This document shows, one piece after another, positions 44,835 through 53,987 of a stretch of DNA of 64,000 nt. The first letter of the stretch is position 1, and each line of letters opens with the position of its first letter. The notes below the pieces were generated by a model, which was not told the origin of the DNA, searched no databases, and saw only the letters and a program-made list of their open reading frames with translations. This DNA comes from Tetragenococcus halophilus subsp. flandriensis (GTDB lineage: Bacteria; Bacillota; Bacilli; Lactobacillales; Enterococcaceae). Location of the stretch: the NCBI RefSeq assembly GCF_030161475.1, contig NZ_BSUG01000005.1, positions 36,256-100,255 on the forward strand, written 5' to 3'. Made by a program: the position numbers and the translations under genes.

Positions 44835-47111
44835 ATGAACGTTCAACCAATTTTAACCAATAAACAATTAAAACCTTATTTATTAAAAGCGCGATATGGT
44901 GTTGAAAAAGAAAGTCAGCGCGTAACTAAAGCGGGTGATTTGGTAGTCACAGATTATCCCACAACATTAGGGAATCGAAGCTTTCATCCTTATATTCAAA
45001 CGGATTTTGCTGAGACACAAATGGAATTAGTGACGCCCATTGCTGATAATATAACTGAACTTTTTGATTGGTTAGCGGCTATTCATGATACAGCTTATCG
45101 TTCAATGAATTCAGAAGAAATGTTATGGCCGATGAGTATGCCACCGGCCTTACCAGAAGTAGAAGAAAATATTGTCATTGCTAAACTTGATAACTTTGAA
45201 GATGTGCTGTATCGACGTTTTCTTGCCATGTCTTATGGAAGACGTAAACAGATGGTCAGCGGTATCCACTTTAACTTTGAATTTGATGATGAAATGGTAC
45301 GCAAAATGTTTGAATTACAAGATGAGTATAAAAACTATCATCAGTTCAAATCAGAGATCTACCTAAAAGTGACACGAAACTATTTACATTACCGTTGGTT
45401 TGCCACTTATTTTTTTGCTGCTTCACCATTAAGTGGTCCTCATTATTTTAATGGACATGAACGTCCAGAAGAACCAGTACGTAGTATTCGTAATAGTAAA
45501 TACGGCTATAAAAATCATGAAGACGTAAAAGTTACTTATCGTTCGGTTGAAGAATATGTAGCTGATATACAACAAATGGTAGAAGAAGGCAAACTTTCTG
45601 AAGAAAAAGAATTTTATGCTCCGGTTCGTTTAAGAGGAGGAAAGAGTGTAGCCGACTTAGCGAACAAACCTGTCCGCTACATCGAATTACGTAATATTGA
45701 TTTGGACCCTTACCAACCATATGGAATTAGTAAGGAAGAAGTAGAGTTTTTCCACATTTTCATGCTGTTTTTATTATGGACTGATGAAAAAGCAGAAGCT
45801 GATGAATGGGTGTTTCAAGGTGATCAATTAAATGAATTAGTTTCATTAGAGTCTCCTTTGTCACAGACAGCTTGTTATGATGAAGCGCAAAAATTATTAG
45901 CTGAAATGAGAAGTTTTGTTGAACAAACAGGTCTTGATGTTTCTACAGAAATTTTAGATCATTTGGAAGAAATGCTTGAAGATCCAGCTAAAACACTGGC
46001 CGGAAGAATTTACTTAGCTAGCAAAGAAAGCTCCCAAAAAGAATTAGCCGTACAACAAGGTTTATCTTATTACAAAAAAGCTTGGCAAGCTCCTTATCAA
46101 CTAGCTGGTTTTACAGATATGGAACTTTCTACGCAAATATTTATGTTTGATGCTATACAAAAGGGTCTTCAAGTCGAAGTTTTAGATAGACAAGATCAGT
46201 TCTTAAAATTAACCGCACAAGATCATACTGAATATGTCAAAAACGGCAACATGACTAGTAAAGATACCTACATTACACCCTTGCTGATGGAAAACAAAAC
46301 TGTCACTAAAAAACTTTTACAACGAGCGGGCTTTAAGGTACCTCAAGGTAAAGAGTTTACGGATAAAAAAGCAGCTTATTTAAGTTATGAAGAATTTCGT
46401 GATAAAGGAATTGTTGTAAAACCGAAATCCACCAATTATGGATTGGGAATCACCGTGTTTAAAGATGGCGCAAATGAAAAGGATTATAGGAAAGCTGTAG
46501 ACACTGCTTTTGCAGAAGATGATTCGGTGCTAGTAGAAGAATTTTTAGTTGGCACAGAGTATCGTTTTTTTGTTGTTGGCGATCAAGTAAAAGCGGTGTT
46601 GTTACGTGTGCCAGCAAACGTCAGAGGTGATGGGAAGCATTCAATTAAAGAACTTGTTGAGCAAAAAAATGATGATCCTTTACGTGGAGAGAATCATCGC
46701 ACGCCTCTAGAAAAAATTCATTTAGGTCAAAGTGAACAGTTTGTTTTACAAGAACAAGGTTATCAAATAGATTCCATTCCTAATAAAGGGGAGACCATTT
46801 ATCTTCGTGATAATTCAAATGTATCAACTGGTGGAGATTCGATTGATATGACAGATGCCTTTACAGACGATTATAAACAAATCGCAATTGATGTAGCCCA
46901 AACGCTGGGAGCGGCTATTTGTGGGGTTGATATGATTGTTACAGATATTAACTTACCTGCTAACAGCTCAGGGGTGTATGGTATTATCGAAGCTAATTTT
47001 AATCCAATGATGCATATGCACTGCTATCCTTATGAAGGAAAAGGTCGTCGCTTAACGATGGATATATTAAAGCTTTTATATCCTGACTTTATTCAAAAAA
47101 AGAATAGTTAA
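44835..47111 (+). CDS. gshF: Bifunctional glutamate-cysteine ligase / glutathione synthetase
   Basis: GshF makes glutathione from Glu, Cys and Gly in one polypeptide. The N-terminal half (about 1-460) is a glutamate-cysteine ligase (GVEKESQRVTKAGDLVVTDY near 15, ETQMELVTPI). The C-terminal part (about 490-758) is an ATP-grasp ligase with VLVEEFLVGTEYRFFVVGDQ and GIIEANFNPMMHMHCYP. The length of 758 fits the streptococcal/enterococcal fusion. The start ATG 44835 has GAAAGGAT. Glutathione helps against oxidative and osmotic stress. Confidence 0.95.
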   Translation: MNVQPILTNKQLKPYLLKARYGVEKESQRVTKAGDLVVTDYPTTLGNRSFHPYIQTDFAETQMELVTPIADNITELFDWLAAIHDTAYRSMNSEEMLWPMSMPPALPEVEENIVIAKLDNFEDVLYRRFLAMSYGRRKQMVSGIHFNFEFDDEMVRKMFELQDEYKNYHQFKSEIYLKVTRNYLHYRWFATYFFAASPLSGPHYFNGHERPEEPVRSIRNSKYGYKNHEDVKVTYRSVEEYVADIQQMVEEGKLSEEKEFYAPVRLRGGKSVADLANKPVRYIELRNIDLDPYQPYGISKEEVEFFHIFMLFLLWTDEKAEADEWVFQGDQLNELVSLESPLSQTACYDEAQKLLAEMRSFVEQTGLDVSTEILDHLEEMLEDPAKTLAGRIYLASKESSQKELAVQQGLSYYKKAWQAPYQLAGFTDMELSTQIFMFDAIQKGLQVEVLDRQDQFLKLTAQDHTEYVKNGNMTSKDTYITPLLMENKTVTKKLLQRAGFKVPQGKEFTDKKAAYLSYEEFRDKGIVVKPKSTNYGLGITVFKDGANEKDYRKAVDTAFAEDDSVLVEEFLVGTEYRFFVVGDQVKAVLLRVPANVRGDGKHSIKELVEQKNDDPLRGENHRTPLEKIHLGQSEQFVLQEQGYQIDSIPNKGETIYLRDNSNVSTGGDSIDMTDAFTDDYKQIAIDVAQTLGAAICGVDMIVTDINLPANSSGVYGIIEANFNPMMHMHCYPYEGKGRRLTMDILKLLYPDFIQKKNS

Positions 47112-47120
47112 ATAGCCTAA

Positions 47121-47164
47121 AAAACTTGCTGGTATTTCACTAATACATACCAGCAAGCTTTTGT
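47121..47164. terminator. Bidirectional terminator gshF / 138-aa gene
   Basis: CTTGCTGGTAT (47125-47135) pairs with ATACCAGCAAG (47147-47157), followed by CTTTTG on the plus strand and by TTTTTT-like sequence on the minus strand. The genes converge here. Confidence 0.75.
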
Positions 47165-47581
47165 TTATTTATCAGTTTTTTGGATATGAATGGTTTGTTT
47201 ACTATCATCAGCTACTTGCAAGCCTGTTAAATTTTCCCACCACTGTTTCATATCCATTTCGTAAGTAGTAGGGAAGTTATCGACGATTTCAAGCAGTGTA
47301 CGATTTTGAATTTTGGCATGAGGATAATATAAAGCTAAATTGTGTTTTAATTCACTTAATAAGCTATAATACTGAAACATCAAAAAATTCATTTCTTCTG
47401 AGTCTTCTTCATATAAAACTTTAGGGGCACGATCAAGCATAAAGCCAAAACTACGCATCATAAGCATGACACCATCTAAATGTTTTGTTTCAATCGTACT
47501 GACATCTTTTAAGATATCAATATGGGTGTCTAACGCCAAGGTCATCTCTTTTTTCAACTGCACATAGGTCGGGACAATCAT
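47165..47581 (-). CDS. Uncharacterised 138-aa cytosolic protein
   Basis: The helical, charged 138-residue product (for example MLMMRSFGFMLDRAPKVLYE near residue 39) has no signal peptide or membrane segment, and I do not recognise a family. It starts at ATG 47581 with AAGGAGGAAA upstream, only 14 bp after the yueI-like gene, so the two probably form an operon. Confidence 0.65.
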   Translation of the reverse strand: MIVPTYVQLKKEMTLALDTHIDILKDVSTIETKHLDGVMLMMRSFGFMLDRAPKVLYEEDSEEMNFLMFQYYSLLSELKHNLALYYPHAKIQNRTLLEIVDNFPTTYEMDMKQWWENLTGLQVADDSKQTIHIQKTDK

Positions 47582-47595
47582 AAGCGTTTCCTCCT

Positions 47596-48045
47596 TTAAT
47601 TATTATGAAAAAGTTTATGCCAAAAACTTTTCTTCTCCTTTGGTTCTTTTGTTTCTTGTGTACTCTCAGGAGCAAATTTTTCTTGAATATCAATTGTATC
47701 CTCATTGACTGCTTTATCAGAAATGACCAACAGTCCACTGTCGCTATCTTCTTTTAAATCAGTATCAACAACGGTGAATTTTAAGTTGGCTTTCATAACC
47801 AATTGGATGTAGCTGCTTTGTAGTGATTCGCTGATGTTTCCATTGATTAAAACACTGGCATTGGGATAATCTGTCAGATGTTTTTCTAAGATCTTTTTAT
47901 TCTCAGTTTGTTTCATCTGTTGAATAGACATACGAACGTAAACACGTTCACGAAAGGTTCCTAAAAACTTTTTTTGTTCATCAGGATTTACAGAAGGGGT
48001 ACCGTACATCCCTTTATCTAGATGTTTTTGCACTTCGTCTGTCAT
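47596..48045 (-). CDS. yueI: YueI family (DUF1694) protein
   Basis: The 149-residue product begins MTDEVQKHLDKGMYGTPSVN and has FLGTFRERVYVRMSIQQM, both typical of the DUF1694/YueI family; it ends in a Lys-rich tail (KEPKEKKSFWHKLFHNN). The function is unknown; the fold resembles a small alpha/beta RNase-like domain by family prediction. The start ATG 48045 follows AAGGAGGAT; the frame open upstream to 48114 has no ribosome site. It is co-transcribed with the 138-aa gene. Confidence 0.85.
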   Translation of the reverse strand: MTDEVQKHLDKGMYGTPSVNPDEQKKFLGTFRERVYVRMSIQQMKQTENKKILEKHLTDYPNASVLINGNISESLQSSYIQLVMKANLKFTVVDTDLKEDSDSGLLVISDKAVNEDTIDIQEKFAPESTQETKEPKEKKSFWHKLFHNN

Positions 48046-48075
48046 CGTAATCCTCCTTGATAAATCGTTAAATCT

Positions 48076-48084
48076 ATTATAACA
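48076..48084 (-). promoter_or_regulatory. Extended -10 promoter of the yueI unit
   Basis: On the minus strand TGTTATAAT (TATAAT at 48081-48076), 31 bp upstream of the yueI start codon. The -35 region is weak. Confidence 0.5.
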
Positions 48085-48109
48085 CAGGCAGATTCTTTTT
48101 TTAAAATAC

Positions 48110-48137
48110 TTCACAATTTCTTGAATTTGCGTATAAT
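48110..48137 (+). promoter_or_regulatory. Promoter of the metallophosphoesterase gene
   Basis: TTCACA (48110-48115), a 16-bp spacer and TATAAT (48132-48137). It leaves a leader of about 120 bases before the TTG start at 48263. Confidence 0.45.
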
Positions 48138-48262
48138 AAGGGATACTTTATAATAAACGCTAGCTTTAGCTAAACTAAGCATGAGTGAATAACTAAAACA
48201 GCTCAGCCTAGTCTATTAAAGCACAATGGCAAAAATTTAATTCTTAAAAGAAGGGTGCTATT

Positions 48263-49153
48263 TTGGGAAAGTTAGCAGTAATTTCAGATTTACATGCTGA
48301 TATCAATCATTTAAATGAAGAACTGTATTTTATGCGAGATTATTTGGAAAGATTAAATGTAACACATGTACATTTTGCTGGAGATGTAGCCAATAAAGTG
48401 GATAAAACTTTGGAGGTTGTTTATTTTTTTGATCAAAAAATACCCGCGACTTTTCATTGGGGAAATCATGAAATGGCAGATATTGACAAAGAAATAAATT
48501 TCGAAGATTTCAATGACCCACATTTCTTGAATTTTCAAACCCAAAACTTATCAGATTCAACTGTTCTTTTGGGAGTTAATGGTTGGTATGATTATAGTTT
48601 TGTGCCTGATGCGGAGGAAAAAGAATATCAACGTAAAAAAAATCTTTATTGGTACGATCGTTTTATTGATCGAACTGCCTCAGATCCACAAATCACTGAA
48701 TATATTTGCCAACGGTTAAAAGAGACATTGAAGACTATTCCTGATACCAAAAAGGTTATTTTAAGTACTCACTTTGTGCCAAAAGAAGACTTTATTATAC
48801 AACATAGTGAAAAATATAAACGTTGGAATCAGTTGAATGCATTTTTAGGTTCTAAGAAGTTTGGCGCAGTATTGGATGAATTTGCGAATGTTAAGCAAGT
48901 GGTTTTTGGCCATACACATCACCGTTTTACTAAACAAATGTTGCAACAAACAATGTATCACTGTCGTCCATTTGGCTATTATTATGAGTGGTATTTAACG
49001 CGTTCGTTTATTTCCAAAAATCATTTAGCGGATACTTTTAACCCGCTTAAAGCTCGGACATTGCTGAAACATTATTCTAAGACCTTTGCTGAATATAAAA
49101 AGCAACATATTCTTAATGAGCTTCAACAAGGAATGGTTTTACTTGATTATTAA
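48263..49153 (+). CDS. Metallophosphoesterase family protein
   Basis: The 296-residue product has the calcineurin-like metallophosphoesterase motifs in order: ISDLHADIN near residue 7, HFAGDVANK near 38, HWGNHEM near 64, LSTHFVPKEDF near 171 and GHTHHRFTK near 216. These give the usual two-metal site. The substrate is unknown. The start is TTG 48263 after AAGAAGGGTG. It is followed by the DUF1054 gene after 19 bp. Confidence 0.88.
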   Translation: MGKLAVISDLHADINHLNEELYFMRDYLERLNVTHVHFAGDVANKVDKTLEVVYFFDQKIPATFHWGNHEMADIDKEINFEDFNDPHFLNFQTQNLSDSTVLLGVNGWYDYSFVPDAEEKEYQRKKNLYWYDRFIDRTASDPQITEYICQRLKETLKTIPDTKKVILSTHFVPKEDFIIQHSEKYKRWNQLNAFLGSKKFGAVLDEFANVKQVVFGHTHHRFTKQMLQQTMYHCRPFGYYYEWYLTRSFISKNHLADTFNPLKARTLLKHYSKTFAEYKKQHILNELQQGMVLLDY

Positions 49154-49172
49154 GCACATACAGGGGGTAGCT

Positions 49173-49775
49173 ATGTTTACACAAGAAAGTTTTAAAGTTT
49201 TTGATATTGCGGGTTTAGATGAACGGATGGAGGCTATTCGTGAAAAAATTCAGCCGGTTTTTAAAGCGTTAGATGAAACGATAAAAAAAGAATTAGAAAA
49301 AGAATTAGGTGAGACGCTGTTTATCCATCTTGCACAGCATCGTAGAAGGAGTGTTTATCCACCAGCCAATACATGGTCAGCCCTTAGTAATAATAAACGG
49401 GGTTATAAAATGACGCCTCATTTCCAATTAGGCATTTGGCCAGAATACGTCTTTATGTATTTATCAATTATTGATCAACCACCAAAAAAAGAACAAATGG
49501 CTCAGCTGCTTTTACAAAATAGTCTGCTGCTGACGCAATTGCCTAGTGATGCTGTCATGAATACTGATCATACAAAAAATAGTTATGAATATATCGATCA
49601 AGCTAATGTCAAACAAGCTTTAGAACGTTTGAAAAATGTAAAAAAAGGTGAGTTTCAAGTAGGCAGAATCATTACTCGAGATAGTGAATTGTGGCAAGAT
49701 CCAAAACAAGCATTAGAATATATGTTAGCGACTTATCACTATCTTGTGCCATGCTATCAACTTTTACAATTTTAA
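49173..49775 (+). CDS. UPF0637 / DUF1054 family protein
   Basis: The 200-residue protein is of the DUF1054 family (YktB-like), with FDIAGLDERMEAIREKIQPV near residue 9 and HRRRSVYPPANTWSALSNNK near residue 57. Such proteins are soluble and of unknown function. The start is ATG 49173 after CAGGGGGT; an upstream in-frame start at 49086 would overlap the preceding gene and is unlikely. A terminator follows. Confidence 0.88.
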   Translation: MFTQESFKVFDIAGLDERMEAIREKIQPVFKALDETIKKELEKELGETLFIHLAQHRRRSVYPPANTWSALSNNKRGYKMTPHFQLGIWPEYVFMYLSIIDQPPKKEQMAQLLLQNSLLLTQLPSDAVMNTDHTKNSYEYIDQANVKQALERLKNVKKGEFQVGRIITRDSELWQDPKQALEYMLATYHYLVPCYQLLQF

Positions 49776-49776
49776 T

Positions 49777-49819
49777 AAAATACCAGTCCATGAATAACTA
49801 ACATGGGCTGGTGTTTTAT
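49777..49819. terminator. Bidirectional terminator between the DUF1054 gene and bioY
   Basis: ACCAGTCCATG (49782-49792) pairs with CATGGGCTGGT (49802-49812) with G-U pairs, flanked by A- and T-rich ends. The two genes converge here. Confidence 0.75.
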
Positions 49820-50358
49820 TAAGTACTGAAAAATTTTTGTGGTAAGCGATGAATCAATAAAACGCTAAACCATCCTGAACAGATAGCTTTGATGATTTCG
49901 GGAAATAAAAAGCCTAAAAACCCAGTGGTAAGAGCAGCTGCCCAGTTCATGTCGGCAGCAAACTTCAGCCAAACCGTACCAAAACAAAGGGCAACAAGAA
50001 AGCCGATAAGATTAGCTGAAATTGTCCAAAAAAAGGTATATTCCTTATTTTTCAGTATTGTACCAATAATCAATGAAGTGAAAATAAAACCAATCAAATA
50101 TCCTCCAGTTGGACCAAATAAAGCCGCTACACCACTGGCGCCACCGGCAAAAACAGGCAGACCGATCAATCCTAATAAAAAGTAGATTAAAACTGACCAA
50201 GTACCGACTTTTCTCCCTAATAAGGTAACAGACAAACCAATAATAAAGGTTTGCAAACTCCAGGGAACAACTCCAACAGGGATAATAATCTGAGAAAAAA
50301 TAGCGATAATACCAGCAAAGGTAGCAGCCATTAGCTGCTGATGCAAAGTTAATTTCAT
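49819..50358 (-). CDS. bioY: Biotin ECF transporter substrate component BioY
   Basis: BioY is the membrane protein that binds biotin and works with the EcfA1-EcfA2-EcfT module (7564-10033). The 179-residue product has about six membrane helices and the family motifs IPVGVVPWSLQTF near residue 26 and GGASGVAALFGPTGGYLIGF near residue 72. The start is ATG 50358 after AAAGGTGAACG. A BirA-type operator overlaps its promoter, which suggests it is repressed when biotin is abundant. Confidence 0.93.
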   Translation of the reverse strand: MKLTLHQQLMAATFAGIIAIFSQIIIPVGVVPWSLQTFIIGLSVTLLGRKVGTWSVLIYFLLGLIGLPVFAGGASGVAALFGPTGGYLIGFIFTSLIIGTILKNKEYTFFWTISANLIGFLVALCFGTVWLKFAADMNWAAALTTGFLGFLFPEIIKAICSGWFSVLLIHRLPQKFFST

Positions 50359-50396
50359 TCGTTCACCTTTTTCGTAAACCTATTTTTTTATTGTTA

Positions 50397-50435
50397 GTTA
50401 ACATAAAATATAGCATATTGTTAACCTTTTGTAAA
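50397..50435 (-). promoter_or_regulatory. bioY promoter with BirA-type operator
   Basis: On the minus strand TTTACA (50435-50430), a 17-bp spacer and TATATT (50412-50407) with extended TG. GTTAAC occurs within the spacer (50420-50425) and again just after the -10 box (50397-50402), 17 bp apart. BirA biotin repressor sites in Firmicutes are GTTAAC-type half-sites spaced by about 15 bp, so biotin control is likely. Confidence 0.65.
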
Positions 50436-50508
50436 TAAAGTGTTTACGAAATTACAGTTGAAAGAAGAGACATCTTATTATGTTGCATATTGTAACCAAT
50501 ATATGCTG

Positions 50509-50910
50509 TTATGACCCCTTTTTTGCTCTTTTTTTCGATAAAGCTCGATTGATTTTTCCCACTCTCAGCGAGTTTGAGATACAAGAAATAGCCCAAACAC
50601 TAACATAAATAATAATAAATATTAACCAAAATTCAGTATCGTGTAGGATATCATTAGCCCATTCGTTGTAAAACATTATTCCGATGGCAAGAGATAGCGT
50701 ACATATAAAGTGTATTACAAGTGCAGATAAAAAATTTAGTTTTTCAATATCAAATAAGATTGCACTGATCCCGATAAGAGCACTCATTAATAGAGTAGCT
50801 AAAATACTCTCTCTAGTAGGCGTTATGCCTTGTCTATAGAATAATATCATTAAGTAAAAAAATGAACCATAACCAATGCCGATACAGGCATAATGAAGTA
50901 TTTTTTTCAA
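50509..50910 (-). CDS. DUF3021 family membrane protein
   Basis: The 133-residue product has four membrane helices (roughly residues 7-25, 37-52, 60-80 and 92-112) and a basic C-terminus (RALSKKRAKKGS), as in DUF3021 proteins. These are almost always encoded next to a LytTR regulator and are thought to inhibit it at the membrane. The start is TTG 50910 after AGGAGG, which overlaps the stop of the LytTR gene. It is the last gene of the ABC/LytTR unit. Confidence 0.85.
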   Translation of the reverse strand: MKKILHYACIGIGYGSFFYLMILFYRQGITPTRESILATLLMSALIGISAILFDIEKLNFLSALVIHFICTLSLAIGIMFYNEWANDILHDTEFWLIFIIIYVSVWAISCISNSLRVGKINRALSKKRAKKGS

Positions 50911-50921
50911 AGGAAAACCTC

Positions 50922-51389
50922 CTATTTAATCCCTAGATGTTGCATTAATGATTTGACATATTTTCGACTAACATCTGTCTTGATGTTTTTAGACAATGTA
51001 GCAGTCATATTACCTGAAAAGCTATCGGACAAAGAAAGCAGATGGTCTAGATTGATGTAGCCGTGTTTTGAAATTTGGATAAAGTTAACATTATCTACTC
51101 GTTTAGCAAAATGAACCAAGGTTTCTGAAGTGGTAAATGTTCCATCAACAGTGTAGATCACAAGGGTTGATTGCTGAATATCAGCTAAAATAATAGCTTC
51201 AGTTTTAAGCATAATAAGCTGATCGTTTGTTTTTACAGGTAGAATTTTAGCTGAAGATAGCTGGTTTTGGTACTGCTCAATATAAGTTATGAGATCTTGT
51301 ATATCAATGTTTTTACTATCAGCACGAACGATAACTTCAGGTTCTGCCACAGAAAATTGGGGGTCCATTTCGAAACGACATCTAACCAA
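50922..51389 (-). CDS. LytTR family DNA-binding regulator
   Basis: The 155-residue product has no receiver domain. It has a short N-terminal region and a C-terminal LytTR DNA-binding domain (LKTEAIILADIQQ, GTFTTSETLVHFAKRV, NFIQISKHGYINLDHLLSLS; starts near residue 60). Together with DUF3021 it forms the LytTR regulatory system type found in lactic acid bacteria, probably autoregulating this operon. The start is likely TTG 51389 (MVRCRFEMDPQ); ATG 51368 is possible. Confidence 0.87.
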   Translation of the reverse strand: MVRCRFEMDPQFSVAEPEVIVRADSKNIDIQDLITYIEQYQNQLSSAKILPVKTNDQLIMLKTEAIILADIQQSTLVIYTVDGTFTTSETLVHFAKRVDNVNFIQISKHGYINLDHLLSLSDSFSGNMTATLSKNIKTDVSRKYVKSLMQHLGIK

Positions 51390-51413
51390 ATCTAAGCCTT
51401 CTTTCTTTAAAAA

Positions 51414-52289
51414 TTATTGTCGAAATAATGTAGGGTGTTTTTTGTATTTTTTTAGCCATTGAGGCAATAAAGCTACTAACAGAGCGATACTCATCATAAG
51501 TATAACTAAAATATAAGTTTGTTGAAAGGTTAATAATTCAGTGATTTTTAAACGTACGCCCATAGCCTCTTCAAAAGTTTCACCTATAGCAGGGTTATCT
51601 TTTAAAACTTCTGATAATGTAGGAGTCAATAGTATTTGTCGATATAAAGAAGCAATGTAACTTCCTGGAGTTAATTTCATCAAAGTTTGCGCAAAATTAG
51701 GTAATGCACCAATAGGAACATAGGTCCCTACTAAAAAACCTGCAGCCGCTCCCACGATGGAACTAAACTTTGCGAGGGTATCTACTGTTTTCATTTGTTG
51801 TATAATGGCAAAATTCAAGGCTGCTGACAATAAAGCGCTAAAAAGCATTAAAATTAAAACATTGATCAATTGCAATAAATTAATCACTGTGTGGTTTGTA
51901 TAATAGAAATAAGTGAACATTACAATGAATAAGATAGCCTGCATGATCACAGCAATTAAAGTAGCACTAAGCAAGTAGCTCAATTGTAGACGCCTAGCAC
52001 CTGTATCAGTTAACGAGAGATCATAAAAAACCTTTGTTTCTCGATCTTTAACAACTTGAGTTAAACTTGTGAGCGTTGTGGTGATGGCTGTTACTGTTAG
52101 CGTACCACTAATCAACCAAGTATCCAATAATTGGTTGGTTTGCGAAAGTTGGGGCCAATCCGGTGTCATTGTGTTTTTTAAAAAGATCAAGTAAAGAATA
52201 AAAGAAATAAGTGCACCTAATATAGAAAAAAATACGCCCGATTTATTACGAAAATATAAAAGTAAATTGCGTTTTATCAAAGCCTTCAT
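51414..52289 (-). CDS. ABC-2 type exporter permease
   Basis: The 291-residue product has six membrane helices with the ABC-2 pattern: a first helix near residues 18-38, a large loop, and a core (AALNFAIIQQMKTVDTLAKF and GFLVGTYVPIGALPNF). It begins MKALIKRNLLLYFRNKSGVF, typical of ABC-2 permeases. It starts directly after the ATPase stop. The substrate (drug, peptide or lipid) is not deducible. Confidence 0.9.
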   Translation of the reverse strand: MKALIKRNLLLYFRNKSGVFFSILGALISFILYLIFLKNTMTPDWPQLSQTNQLLDTWLISGTLTVTAITTTLTSLTQVVKDRETKVFYDLSLTDTGARRLQLSYLLSATLIAVIMQAILFIVMFTYFYYTNHTVINLLQLINVLILMLFSALLSAALNFAIIQQMKTVDTLAKFSSIVGAAAGFLVGTYVPIGALPNFAQTLMKLTPGSYIASLYRQILLTPTLSEVLKDNPAIGETFEEAMGVRLKITELLTFQQTYILVILMMSIALLVALLPQWLKKYKKHPTLFRQ

Positions 52290-53156
52290 TTAACGCACCT
52301 CCTTTCCGGTTAAATTCATAAAAGCATCATCTATAGTTCCTAAGCGAAATTCAAAACTTTGAATATATGTCTGATACTTTGTCAGTAAATGGATTGCCTG
52401 TTGTGAACTTTCGGGTGAAAATGTAATTTTATTTGTTTCTTTACAAAAAGTAGAAACTTCTAATTCATCAAATGCTTGTAGGTCCTTTTGTGATTTTAGT
52501 TGAACAGATAATAAATTGTTTGCGAACCGTTGTTTTATATTTTGAGCAGAGCCTTGAGCAATTAACATTCCGTGGTCGATGATAAAGATCTTGTCTGCTT
52601 CATCAGCTTCATTTAAGTAATGTGTGGTTAAGACGATCGTTAAATCTTGTTTGCTTTGTAAGTCCTTTAGCAAAGACCAGATATTTGCGCGTGTTTGGAT
52701 ATCTAATCCAGTTGTCGGCTCGTCTAAAAACAGGATATCAGGTTCATTTAATAATGCTCGGGCAATATCAACTCTGCGTTTTTGTCCGCCTGATAAATTA
52801 CCGTAAGTTTGCTCAGAAAAGTTAGCTAAACCTAATTGATCGATCAATTCTGTTACTTTTGTTTTGGCGATATTGTGATATTGTTCAGCACGAATTTGCA
52901 GGTTTTCTTTTACAGTTAACATATCGTCTAAAACACTGCTTTGAAATACCGCACCAATTTTAAGCTGATTTTGATAAGAAATTTTTCCGCTTGTAGGTTG
53001 TATCAAGCCAATTAATAGCTGCATTGTTGTTGATTTACCAGCGCCATTTGGTCCCAGAAGAGCTGTCAGACTTCCTTTCTCGATGCTTAGATTTAAATGG
53101 TTGATGGCTGTTTGAGCCTTGTATTTTTTAGTGAGTTTATCAGTGGTTAGAATCAT
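52290..53156 (-). CDS. ABC transporter ATP-binding protein
   Basis: The 288-residue ATPase has Walker A LLGPNGAGKSTTMQLL near residue 33, the signature NLSGGQKRRVDIARAL near 129 and Walker B ILFLDEPTTGLD. A C-terminal extension of about 80 residues resembles the DrrA/CcmA type. The start is ATG 53156; the frame is open to 53174, but AAAGGCGGG within that stretch is the ribosome site. It is the first gene of the ATPase-permease-LytTR-DUF3021 operon. Confidence 0.92.
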   Translation of the reverse strand: MILTTDKLTKKYKAQTAINHLNLSIEKGSLTALLGPNGAGKSTTMQLLIGLIQPTSGKISYQNQLKIGAVFQSSVLDDMLTVKENLQIRAEQYHNIAKTKVTELIDQLGLANFSEQTYGNLSGGQKRRVDIARALLNEPDILFLDEPTTGLDIQTRANIWSLLKDLQSKQDLTIVLTTHYLNEADEADKIFIIDHGMLIAQGSAQNIKQRFANNLLSVQLKSQKDLQAFDELEVSTFCKETNKITFSPESSQQAIHLLTKYQTYIQSFEFRLGTIDDAFMNLTGKEVR

Positions 53157-53318
53157 ATTTATCCCGCCTTTCAAATAAAACTTAGCAGAATAAATATTAT
53201 TTGTCCGTTGTTTATAGATAAGTGGTTGTTTTTACTTGCCAAGCAGTAAAATACTGAGGACAAAATTAGGGAAAATATTGATGTTGGAAAAAAATAAATG
53301 CAAGTGACTAAAGAAGCA

Positions 53319-53356
53319 TAAAAAAAGACCAAAACTCTAATAAGAGTTTCGGCCTT
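53319..53356 (-). terminator. Intrinsic terminator behind rpsD
   Basis: On the minus strand AAGGCCGAAACTC (53356-53344) pairs with GAGTTTTGGTCTT (53337-53325) using two G-U pairs, followed by a T-run (A-run 53319-53326 on plus). Confidence 0.85.
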
Positions 53357-53368
53357 AAAGTTAAAATC

Positions 53369-53980
53369 TTATAGCAATTGGTTGTAGTATTCAACAACTA
53401 GTGCTTCGTCAACATCAGGGGTCAATTCTTCGCGTTCTGGTAAGCGAGTCAATGAACCTTCTAATTTTTCATCATCGAAGCTAACAAAAGCAGGTGTACC
53501 TACAACAGATTCAACAGCTTCTGTGATTGCAGACATTTCTTTTGATTTTTCGCGTACGCCGATGACTTGTCCCACTGCTACATGGTAAGAAGGGATGTCC
53601 ACGCGTTTACCATCAACTGTAATATGTCCATGGTTAACTAACTGACGTGATTGACGACGTGTAGTCGCTAAACCTAAACGATAAACGACATTATCCAAAC
53701 GTTGTTCAAGTAAGATCATGAAGTTAACACCATGTTTACCTTCTTTAATTTTACTTGCTTTAGTAAATAATGTACGGAATTGACGTTCAGTGAGTCCATA
53801 CATACGACGTAGTTTTTGTTTTTCTCTTAATTGCAAGCCGTATTCAGAGCGGGCACCACGACTAGTAGGGCCGTGTTGACCTGGTGCGTATGGGCGACGA
53901 GCCAATTCTTTTCCAGTGCCTGATAGGGAAATACCTAAGCGACGGGAAACTTTCCAAGATGGTCCTGTATAACGAGACAT
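53369..53980 (-). CDS. rpsD: 30S ribosomal protein S4
   Basis: S4 is a primary 16S rRNA-binding protein that starts small-subunit assembly. The 203-residue product begins [18 protein letters not shown] and has the S4 RNA-binding domain ([39 protein letters not shown]). It lacks the N-terminal zinc Cys set of some homologues. In Gram-positives rpsD is a separate unit autoregulated by S4; the leader here fits that. The start is ATG 53980 after GGAGGA. Confidence 0.96.
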   Translation of the reverse strand: MSRYTGPSWKVSRRLGISLSGTGKELARRPYAPGQHGPTSRGARSEYGLQLREKQKLRRMYGLTERQFRTLFTKASKIKEGKHGVNFMILLEQRLDNVVYRLGLATTRRQSRQLVNHGHITVDGKRVDIPSYHVAVGQVIGVREKSKEMSAITEAVESVVGTPAFVSFDDEKLEGSLTRLPEREELTPDVDEALVVEYYNQLL

Positions 53981-53987
53981 TAAAAAA

